Source: Clostridiales bacterium (GTDB taxonomy: Bacteria; Bacillota; Clostridia; Oscillospirales; Oscillospiraceae). Taken from it: a DNA stretch of 13,442 nt. The notes under the pieces are model-generated. The model searched no databases. It was not told where the DNA came from and worked only from the letters and a program-made list of their open reading frames with translations. Of the stretch, positions 1 through 6,161 are shown piece by piece; position 1 is the first letter of the stretch; each line of letters begins with the position of its first letter. The translations under genes and the position numbers were made by a program. The stretch spans positions 1 to 13,442 of the forward strand of contig JAHZFC010000011.1 in NCBI GenBank assembly GCA_019421525.1, read 5' to 3'.

Positions 1-112
1 GGTTGCTGCATTGAAAATATACCACAAGATGCGGAAAAAGGGAATTCAAAGGACAGGCACAAAATTTTATTGAGGGTGGCCGTCCAATGACTCCTTTTGG
101 TATGCGGCCATC

Positions 113-361
113 TCAGCTCCCGCCAGGACACCATGCCCCGATACAGGCCGGGGTCGCCCTGACTGCGCGCCAGAAGTTCCTCTCCCATTTTTCAGCGGTT
201 AAACTGTCGAAAATGGTGTAGGCCTTGTGCTGCGGTTGGTTTTCCAGGGGGCCGGTGGGGCTGCCGGGCGCCGGCGGTGCGGCTTCATTTTGGAACCGGC
301 GTCCGTCCATATTGACCAAAACGATCCGGGGGCGTGGGAAAAATCTGACATATTTGATCAT
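113..361 (-). pseudogene. Remnant of a fumarate-reductase-like FAD flavoprotein
   Basis: An 82-codon minus-strand reading frame contains RIVLVNMDGRRFQNE followed about 30 residues later by HKAYTIFDS. This pairing resembles the substrate-domain region of fumarate reductase/urocanate reductase-type flavoproteins, where an LVN-x-x-G-x-RF-x-NE motif is followed by an aromatic-I/V-FDS motif. A complete family member is roughly 450-600 residues with an N-terminal FAD Rossmann fold. No GxGxxG motif or heme-binding part is present here. The frame ends at 113, and the continuation toward position 64 is only in other frames. It therefore appears to be an internal scrap left after deletion and frameshift, not a working gene. 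The assignment rests on two short motifs recalled from the family and could be wrong. Confidence 0.45.
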
Positions 362-379
362 AGTGCCTTAGATCCGGTG

Positions 380-418
380 AAAAGCCATGGAGCCATCAAA
401 AATGGCTCCATGGCTTTT
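380..418. terminator. Perfect 17-bp inverted repeat, likely bidirectional terminator
   Basis: Positions 380-396 are perfectly complementary to 402-418, with a five-base loop CAAAA. The left arm begins with AAAA and the right arm ends in TTTT, so each strand presents a stem followed by a short U-tract. This is the shape of a bidirectional rho-independent terminator. It sits upstream (in minus-strand sense) of the flavoprotein remnant, so it may be the terminator of a neighbour that has been lost. Confidence 0.6.
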
Positions 419-711
419 CTGACGATAGACGGATCATTTCATATATTGTAGCTTGGGTCAGCGGATGAGGTCCATCCCTCTATATGATAGGTTGGAGCTG
501 AGGATAATGTACCAGTGGCCGGGGAATGAGAAAGATGTGGTCGTGGGGACAGCCTTGTCTATACGTTTTGCCACAACACATACCATGAAAGGTGATGCCA
601 AAGGTAGGCGAATACGTTTCATTTATCCCGCTCATCAGGGCTTTGCCGGTACCATCTTTGAATTAAGCGGTGTGATTTTGAAGGTGGCAGCGGGCTGTTT
701 TCTTCTGCCAT

Positions 712-741
712 TTGTTTTTGGAGAACAGAACTTTGTATCAT
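712..741 (+). promoter_or_regulatory. Possible promoter for the MFS gene
   Basis: TTGTTT at 712-717 and TATCAT at 736-741 are separated by 18 bases. The -10 matches the sigma-A consensus at five of six positions, and the -35 matches at three. A transcript would start near 748, within or just before the palindrome at 755-769. This is weak evidence based on consensus matching alone. Confidence 0.25.
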
Positions 742-743
742 GA

Positions 744-769
744 TGTCCGGTCCATGTCCGGCCCGGACA
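744..769. promoter_or_regulatory. TGTCCGG repeat and palindrome, possible operator
   Basis: TGTCCGG occurs at 744-750 and again at 755-761. The second copy pairs with CCGGACA at 763-769 to make a 15-base palindrome with a single central C. It lies immediately downstream of the candidate promoter and about 125 bases before the MFS start, a position where a repressor could act. The regulator is unknown. Confidence 0.3.
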
Positions 770-876
770 AGATCCACATTGTAACTTGTCTGTTGAGGCC
801 GATGATTTTTCCCCGGCTGACCTCTAAAATAGAATTTATGATGGCGGGCTTGCGATGCACTGCCGGTTTGAGATCT

Positions 877-883
877 AGGAGGG
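877..883 (+). promoter_or_regulatory. Ribosome binding site selecting a GTG start
   Basis: AGGAGGG lies nine bases before the GTG at 893. The next in-frame ATG, at 908, is 24 bases away, too far for this site. This supports initiation at GTG. Confidence 0.7.
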
Positions 884-892
884 CTTTCTGCC

Positions 893-1977
893 GTGGGACA
901 AAAGAAGATGCTGATCGTTACGATGCTTTGTGTCTCCATGTTCCAGATGGGGATGGTCGCTTTGGCCCCAGTGGTCTCGGCCGTGGTAGATGCGTTTCCG
1001 GGGACTTCTGCGCTGGCAGCTCAGACGGCTACGACCTTTTTGAATCTGGTGCTGGTGGCCGTCGCGCTGTTCTCCGGTGCGATCTCCAGACACATTGGCC
1101 GCCGAATGATGTGTGCCAGAGGGATGCTGCTGTTTGCGCTGGCGGGTGTGTGTGGGACTTTTTTCACGGTGGGTTTGTGGTCGGTATTCCTGTGGTCGGC
1201 ATTTTTGGGGGCAGGGACCGGGCTGTTTGTCCCGGCGGTGTCCAGCATGATGATCGACTACCTGGACGACGGAGAGCGAAGCGCCGTAGCCGGCATCCAG
1301 ACTGCCTTTGTCAACCTGGGCGGCATGGCTCTGAGTTTTTTTGCCGGAGGGCTTGCTGGGTCCGCATGGAGCCGCGCCTATCTGGTGTTTTTGGCCGCGG
1401 TGCCGGTGTTTTTCCTCTGCCTGCGCTCCAGACCTTCCTGTTCGCTGTGTTCTATTTTGCATTCTCCACCAATATCTCGTTGCTTTTGGTGGAACGAGGT
1501 GTGGCGGATGCGGCGATGTCAGGTACGGCTACCGCTGTATTTATGCTGGGCGGCTGTCTGTTTGGTTTTGTGTTCACCAGACTTTTGGATCTGTGCAAGG
1601 AGCGGACAGCTTGTCTGGCTTTTGTTCTTCTGGCGGTCAGCTATCTGACCATATATTGCCTGGATGGCAGCGCTGCGCTGTTCGCCGCTGCGTTTGTGGG
1701 TGGCGGCAGTCTTAGCCTGATCTTCCCTTTTTTCCTTGTCACTATTGCAGGGCGGGTGGATCCATCCAGTTCCGTCGTGGCCTCCTCCCTCATCATTTCG
1801 GTGGGGCCAAACCTGGGCTCCTTTGTCTCGCCCATGATCTTGACCAACTTGTCCGGCCTCTTGATGGGCCCTTCGGTGGCGGCCCGCTTCCTGCTGGCCG
1901 CCGTCCTGGCCCTTATCATGGCAGCTGTTTTGTTCCTCCTGAGTGTGAAAAGGAAGCTGGATACCCGAGGACACTGA
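893..1977 (+). pseudogene. MFS transporter, frameshifted with the central loop missing
   Basis: This encodes a major facilitator superfamily permease in two frames. The first half (from the GTG at 893) reads MGQKKMLIVTMLCVSMF and covers six hydrophobic helices. It includes the RHIGRRMM segment, the family's basic loop between helices 2 and 3, and the FLGAGTGLF helix. Near 1410-1430 the hydrophobic pattern breaks and continues in the -1 frame with TFLFAVFYFAFSTN, helix 7, through six further helices to KRKLDTRGH. The GTG start is chosen for the AGGAGGG at 877-883, nine bases upstream. MFS proteins normally have a charged loop of about 30 residues between helices 6 and 7. Here the halves abut almost directly, so the defect is more than a one-base error: an internal deletion of a length not divisible by three is likely. 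The substrate is unknown. In bile-acid operons an MFS protein (BaiG) is the importer, so an earlier transport role for this locus is possible. As it stands it should not give a functional 12-helix protein. Confidence 0.75.
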
Positions 1978-1983
1978 CCGACC

Positions 1984-2031
1984 ACAACGCCGCAGCGGCC
2001 CCGATGCCAGTCGGGGCCGCTGCGGCGTTGT
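1984..2031. terminator. Perfect 21-bp hairpin between convergent genes
   Basis: Positions 1984-2004 pair perfectly with 2011-2031, leaving a six-base loop TGCCAG. The stem is very GC-rich. It begins seven bases after the MFS stop codon, and its right edge touches the last base of the minus-strand regulator stop, so it can serve both convergent genes. Neither side has a clear U-tract, so the mechanism may differ from a textbook intrinsic terminator, but position and symmetry favour a shared terminator. Confidence 0.65.
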
Positions 2032-3607
2032 CACAGTTCCAGCGGGTCAGTCGGCTTGAATTTTTCCTGGTACTCCATCAGCTTGAAGGACAACATCAGC
2101 TGCAGGGCGGTCTCATCATCCCTGAGGTCCAGTCCGGTCAGCTCCTGGATCTGAGCGATCCGGTACTTGACTGTATTGACATGGATGGACAAGCTGTCGG
2201 CTGCGGCAGACTTGCTCCTGTCACACTTCAGATATGCCCGCAGGGTATCCAGCAGTTCCGGGCCGTTGTTTTTGCAGTGCTCTATGAGCTGGAGCAGCTC
2301 CGGTAGGCACAGGGCGGGCAGGGCGTCGCTTTTCAGGCACAGCTCTGAGATATAGTAGATGGAGTATTCCCGGTAGGGGTAGAGCAGCGCATCCGGGCGG
2401 ACCCGGGAACCCAGTTCGATGGCCTTGGAGGCCTGATATCCGGCATCCCGAAGCTGAGCCACCGAGGCGTGGACATTGCTGATGCCCACCACCAGGTCGT
2501 ACTGCCGCAAGGCGGGCAGCAGCGGAGAGAGAAATTTTCCGAAGTCCCGGATAGGACGGGCTGAGGACACCAGGGCAAAGACGATGTTTTGGTACAGAAA
2601 ACTGTGGCAGCCGGGAAGGGTGACCTGGACTGTATCGGCAAGGTCGGAAAAAGACACCCGGTAGGGGGACAGAGTATCCCGCAGCGTAAAGACCAGGGCG
2701 TAGAGATGGGGCGGGAAGGTGATCCTCAGTTCCTTTTGCCGCCGCAGTACCGCCTCCGGATCGCCAAGGAGGTTGTCCAGGATGTCCCGCAGGAACCGCT
2801 CTGTCTGATCCACCCGGCCCTTGGGACGGCTGCCCTGCTGGAGCCAGAGCGCCACGGTGAGCAGGTTGCCCAGCAGCTCTGCGATGCTGATGTCCTGCTC
2901 GTCAAAGGAGCGTCCCAGCTGGAGGATGTGGAGGTAGCCGATGACAGCGCCGCCCATCATGAGGGCTTTGTACAGGATGGGGGCATCTGCCCGTCTCCGG
3001 CGGCGCTGACCAGAGAGACGGCAGGATGCCACAGGGCGTCCAGCTCTGTGGTGGGGTGGCCCACAGGCAGGTACTCGAAGATAAAAAATTCACGGTAAGT
3101 GGGACTGGACACCTTTTCCGGGCTGGTGCAGTACAGGATCTTCTGCTCCTGGTCTGTCACCAGGATAGGGCTTTTCAGGGCCCGGAACCCTTCCTCCATC
3201 AGCTCCGGGATGGAACGGCATTTCAGAAGGGAGCGCGAGACCTCTGTGGCCAGGGATGATTTGCATCCCAGGTCGTAGGTGGAGCGGAGCAGGGCCAGCA
3301 GCGTATCGGTCAGAGTGCTGCCATATACGGCGATAGCAGCGCGATCTTGGAAAAATACCGGGTCGGCGTCCACATAGAGCTCCACCACACAGATGATGGG
3401 AGGAAGGTCCAGATGGGGATCGAACTGCTTGAGCTGCCAGTAGTTGCAAAGGTAAGCGGTCTCCCCATTGAGTATCTGCTGTCCGGGCCGAAAGGGGATA
3501 GGGAGGACCTGGATGTCGGAAATGACCTGCCGCTGGGTCACGTTGTAGGTCTGGATAGACAGGTTCCGGCTCAGCTCCCGCGCCAGCACATCAAAGGAAA
3601 GATACAT
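2031..3607 (-). pseudogene. PucR/CdaR-family regulator, one-base frame interruption
   Basis: A transcriptional regulator of about 525 residues, if one frame correction is allowed near 2979-3000. The N-terminal part (3607-about 2984, some 208 residues, beginning MYLSFDVLARELSRN) is a sensing domain of the type found before PucR-like modules and includes PILVTDQEQKILYCT. The C-terminal part contains the GGDEF-like CdaR region (LRITFPPHLYALVFT and onward) and ends with a PucR helix-turn-helix: LLDTLRAYLKC, then SIHVNTVKYRIAQIQEL and LQLMLSFKL. The start at 3607 is preferred over the in-frame ATG at 3622 because GGAGG at 3620-3616 sits eight bases before it. The frames join by a -1 shift. A C5 run at 2983-2979 is a plausible site, since a sixth C would restore PPILYKALMM. 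It is divergent from the SnoaL/ene-reductase operon, so it probably controls that operon. The ligand is unknown. It may be an assembly indel and not a real lesion. Confidence 0.8.
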
Positions 3608-3615
3608 ATGTTTGA

Positions 3616-3620
3616 CCTCC
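3616..3620 (-). promoter_or_regulatory. Ribosome binding site of the PucR-like gene
   Basis: GGAGG on the minus strand is followed eight bases later by the ATG at 3607. An upstream in-frame ATG at 3622 overlaps this motif and has no binding site of its own, which decides the start. Confidence 0.7.
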
Positions 3621-3669
3621 ATTCCCGGAAGGTTGGGAGACGGGAGCGGCAGCCCCGCCTTTTGCTATG

Positions 3670-3698
3670 ATTATACAGGGGAAAGGCACAGGATGCAA
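3670..3698 (-). promoter_or_regulatory. Promoter of the PucR-like regulator
   Basis: On the minus strand TTGCAT (3698-3693) and a perfect TATAAT (3675-3670) are 17 bases apart. The start of transcription would be near 3663, leaving a leader of about 55 bases. A dyad at 3700-3715 abuts the -35, a suitable place for autoregulation or activation. Confidence 0.6.
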
Positions 3699-3699
3699 T

Positions 3700-3715
3700 C
3701 TGTTTGTTAAAACAG
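3700..3715. promoter_or_regulatory. CTGTTT-N4-AAACAG dyad, candidate operator
   Basis: CTGTTT at 3700-3705 and AAACAG at 3710-3715 form a perfect six-base dyad around GTTA, directly upstream of the regulator's -35 box. A related dyad, CAAACA (3805-3810) and TGTTTG (3821-3826), lies near the start of the divergent operon. Recurrence of the AAACA/TGTTT half-site on both sides of the control region suggests binding by one regulator, possibly the PucR-like protein. This is inference. Confidence 0.35.
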
Positions 3716-3729
3716 GCCAATTAGCTGGT

Positions 3730-3759
3730 GCAGACAAAATTTCCTTCTGTGCTGTCTGC
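3730..3759. promoter_or_regulatory. GCAGACA-N16-TGTCTGC inverted repeat
   Basis: GCAGACA (3730-3736) and TGTCTGC (3753-3759) are perfect inverted copies about half way between the two divergent genes. The arms are short and the spacer is long, so chance cannot be excluded. The location upstream of the operon's candidate promoter is the main reason to list it. Confidence 0.25.
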
Positions 3760-3767
3760 CGGGGACA

Positions 3768-3796
3768 ACGACAGCTGCCCCACTTTTTTCTATACT
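3768..3796 (+). promoter_or_regulatory. Possible promoter of the SnoaL/ene-reductase operon
   Basis: TATACT (3791-3796) matches the -10 consensus at five of six positions. ACGACA (3768-3773), 17 bases upstream, matches the -35 at four of six. The predicted transcript would begin near 3803, about 50 bases before the first gene. A weak -35 fits a promoter that needs an activator. Confidence 0.35.
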
Positions 3797-3855
3797 TGAT
3801 CTATCAAACATAAACAAAGCTGTTTGGAGATCCTGAGTCAGAAAAGAGTGATGGT

Positions 3856-4586
3856 ATGAATTTGAGCGTATGCTCCCTGGAAGAGCAGGTGGGCCGCTGG
3901 GAGGACCAGCGGGACGTCAAGAACCTTATGGGTATGTATGTCAACCACATCATCATGAATATGGACGCTGACATTTTTGACGCCCTGTGGAGCACCAGAG
4001 ATGACGTCTGCTACGGCGACAACGACGGCTGGTATGTCGGACCTGAAGCGGTGAAGGGCTATTATGCCGCCATCCATGACCGGAACGTGCTGGTGGCGGA
4101 ACTGCTGCAAAAAAGTTCCCAGAGGAGACCGGCCAGCGGACGGCGGAGGAGAATTTTGGTATCGGCACCTTCCGGGACTTTCCCGTGGCCTGCCCGGTGA
4201 TCGAGGTCGCCGGGGACGGGCAGACCGCCAAGGGGCTGTGGTACTGCTGGGGCAGCCAGGCCCAGGTGCTCAGCTGCGGTCCTACCTCCAGCTGGACCTG
4301 GGGCTACTATGCCGCGGACTTTGTCCGGGAGGGGAACAGCTGGAAGATCTGGCACCTTCAGATCACCAATGACGTGGACGCCCGCTGCGGCACCGACTGG
4401 GGCAGACCGGAGGAAAAGCTGCCGGAACTGCCGGAATTCGCGGCCCTGGATGGCTTTTCCATGCCGGGCTACTCTGTGTCCCAGGTCAACCGGGTCAAGT
4501 ACAGCGCCCAGCGCCCGCTGACCGGGTCGCCCAAGATCCCGGAGCCCTACCATACGTTCACAGACACCTTCAGCTACGGCATCTGA
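3856..4586 (+). pseudogene. SnoaL/NTF2-like protein 1, interrupted at an A6 run
   Basis: First of three tandem NTF2-fold (SnoaL-like) proteins. This fold forms cone-shaped dehydratases, isomerases, cyclases and binding proteins, including the bile-acid dehydratase BaiE. Frame one gives 85 normal residues: DALWS, then YGDNDGWYVG and AVKGYY. It then degenerates into an arginine-rich tail ending at 4200. Shifting by -1 at the six A bases at 4109-4114 restores KKFPEETGQRTAEENFG, then VIEVAGDGQTAKGLWY, YYAADFVREGNSWKIWH, and a C-terminal tail PYHTFTDTFSYGI. The restored protein would be about 243 residues, close to its 256-residue neighbours. A seventh A would repair it exactly. The ATG at 3856 has only a weak purine-rich binding site. 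A second initiation at the GTG at 4185 would give only the C-terminal half. It may be a real mutation, an assembly error, or polymerase slippage on A6. The specific activity cannot be told. Confidence 0.75.
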
Positions 4587-4600
4587 GAGGAGGCATACAG

Positions 4601-5371
4601 ATGGAAGAGAAAAAACTCACCTTGGAGCAGCAGATGGGCCGCATCTGGGACGTGGAGCAGATCAAACAGCTGATGCATAAGCGGGTATTCCTCCAGACCT
4701 GGGACCGCCGCCAGGAGGAGCTGGACACCCTGTGGGTGACCGGCCCCGAGCTACGAAAGACCGCCTCCTACGGATCCAACTGGGGGTACTATGTGGGCAT
4801 GGAGGCCATCCGGGGCTATTATGTCCAGGCGCATGAGCAGCGGCTGGAGGCGCAGCGTTCCGCAAACGGCGCGCAGGAAGTCAACTTGGGCAACATGTAC
4901 GCACATCCTCTGACCACTGGATTGGTAGAAGTGGCCCAGGACGGCCGGACTGCCAAGGGCCTGTGGTACTCTATCGGCAATGAGGCAATGGCCCAGCCCG
5001 ACGGCACTGCGGATGTCCGCTGGATGCTGGGCAAGGTGGCGGCAGACTTTGTCCGGGAGGCGGGCGGCTGGAGGCTGTGGCACATCGTGGTGTCCACCGA
5101 TGTGGACTGCCGGGCGGGACACGACTACGGGGAATACCCGGTCTATGAGGACTGGTCGGCTGGCTCCGTAAACCCGGTGCGCAGGGAATTCGGCACGCCC
5201 ACTGTGGAGATGCTCACCCATGACGTGACCTTCAACTGGTGGGACGACTATCCGCCCATGCCGCCCAAAAACTATAAGACCTGGAGCGACGACATCAGCT
5301 ATGGGCCCGAGGGCTACCGGCCCCCGGCCGTCATTGGCATGAGAGCCGGAGAAGGGAGGAACTGGAAATGA
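4601..5371 (+). CDS. SnoaL/NTF2-like protein 2
   Basis: An intact 256-residue paralog of the preceding protein. It shares LDTLW (41-45), SYGSNWGYYVG (56-66), IRGYY (70-74), VEVAQDGRTAKGLWY (109-123) and VAADFVREAGGWRLWH (146-161), which outline the helices and curved sheet of the NTF2 fold. After the fold there is a tail of about 80 residues rich in W, Y and P, with NYKTWSDDISYG (224-235), echoing the tail of protein 1. There is no signal peptide or membrane segment, so it is probably cytoplasmic. It starts 14 bases after protein 1, with GGAGG eight to ten bases before the ATG, and its stop overlaps the next start (ATGA). Family members catalyse dehydration, isomerisation or cyclisation without cofactors, and the genomic setting with an ene-reductase favours a dehydratase or isomerase role. 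Catalytic residues were not assigned. Confidence 0.8.
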   Translation: MEEKKLTLEQQMGRIWDVEQIKQLMHKRVFLQTWDRRQEELDTLWVTGPELRKTASYGSNWGYYVGMEAIRGYYVQAHEQRLEAQRSANGAQEVNLGNMYAHPLTTGLVEVAQDGRTAKGLWYSIGNEAMAQPDGTADVRWMLGKVAADFVREAGGWRLWHIVVSTDVDCRAGHDYGEYPVYEDWSAGSVNPVRREFGTPTVEMLTHDVTFNWWDDYPPMPPKNYKTWSDDISYGPEGYRPPAVIGMRAGEGRNWK

Positions 5372-6138
5372 AGACCCATCTGACCCTGGCCCAACGCGTC
5401 CACAACGCCGGATTGAGCCAGGAGGCGGAAAACGTCAAGGCACGCCATCAATATCTTCACGCCCGCTGTGACGGGGCCACGGAATACGACAAGCTGTGGG
5501 TCCATACCGATGACTGCGGCTGGGGGCACTTCTTCGGCTGCATGGTCGGCTTTGACCAGGTATGGCACGGCAACATCACGGACTATGAGCGCATGGGGAT
5601 GGAGCGGTGGATGGCCATGGTGGACATCTACCCGGAGATCGCCGGGAAAGACTTTCGGCCCCTGATGGAGTGCTCCGTCCACACACTGACCTGTGATGTC
5701 ATCGAGGTGGCTGACGACGGGAAGAGCGTCCGGGGCTCCTTTGTCACCCCTGGGGCCATCCACTCCACCCTGGACCCTGACCAGGCGAAATGGTGCCACA
5801 TCATGTGGGAGCGGTACGGCTCCGATTTCGTGGTGGACGAGGCGGACGGGCAGCTGAAGTATCTCAACGAGCAGGTCTGTCCCGACATCATGTCCGACCT
5901 GGACTATCGGGACTGGGCGGCGGAGGAGTATGCCCGCCGCACCGATCCCGCCGCGCCGCCTCCCCCGCCGGTGACTGCCGGGATGCCCGCGGTCACCTAT
6001 CCCGGCCCGTGGCACAAGCCGTACAGCCTGCTCCAGCCGCCCCAGCGGGACGTCATGTGGCCCGAGCCCTATGAGACCCTGGATCAGGATCACCGCTACA
6101 ATGACCCGCGCATCCCGGAGCACCAGCCAGGCCGGTAA
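5368..6138 (+). CDS. Diverged SnoaL/NTF2-like protein 3 with a proline-rich tail
   Basis: A 256-residue protein translationally coupled to the preceding gene by a four-base ATGA overlap, with GGGAGGA before the start. Similarity to its neighbours is weaker but follows the same order: YDKLWVHTDDCGWG (40-53) in place of the DxLW and YG stretch, CDVIEVADDGKSVRGSF (109-125), and YGSDFVVDEADGQLKYL (150-166). The YYVG and RGYY stretches of the other two are replaced by FFGCMVGFDQVW. The C-terminal 65 residues hold AAPPPPPVTAG (195-205) and several more proline- and tryptophan-containing segments. It is probably cytoplasmic. It could be a structural partner or a paralog with a different substrate, and hetero-oligomers with protein 1 or 2 are possible because NTF2-fold proteins commonly dimerise or trimerise. 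This is inference. Confidence 0.65.
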   Translation: MKTHLTLAQRVHNAGLSQEAENVKARHQYLHARCDGATEYDKLWVHTDDCGWGHFFGCMVGFDQVWHGNITDYERMGMERWMAMVDIYPEIAGKDFRPLMECSVHTLTCDVIEVADDGKSVRGSFVTPGAIHSTLDPDQAKWCHIMWERYGSDFVVDEADGQLKYLNEQVCPDIMSDLDYRDWAAEEYARRTDPAAPPPPPVTAGMPAVTYPGPWHKPYSLLQPPQRDVMWPEPYETLDQDHRYNDPRIPEHQPGR

Positions 6139-6161
6139 GCTGAAAGAGAAGGAGATATGCC

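Larger units (their letters stand above)
419..892. other. Gene-free stretch upstream of the MFS gene
   Basis: About 470 bases hold no reading frame that resembles a protein family on either strand. Frames of 96 and 106 codons exist, but they are low in hydrophobic patterning and have no convincing ribosome binding site. What can be seen is a possible promoter near 712-741, a palindrome at 755-769 and the ribosome binding site of the MFS gene at 877-883. Confidence 0.5.

Noticed and set aside
453..743. A 96-codon plus-strand reading frame
   Set aside because: No ribosome binding site, no family resemblance, and it overlaps the likely promoter region of the MFS gene.
4108..4116. Programmed -1 ribosomal frameshifting at the A6 run
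   Set aside because: The run resembles a slippery site, but I saw no convincing downstream hairpin or pseudoknot at the right distance, and nothing in the gene's role calls for two products. Simple base loss is more economical.
3856..6138. Reading the SnoaL trio as a toxin-immunity or defence cassette
   Set aside because: The NTF2 fold occurs in some immunity proteins, but there is no toxin domain or secretion signal, and tight coupling to a reductase and permease favours metabolism.
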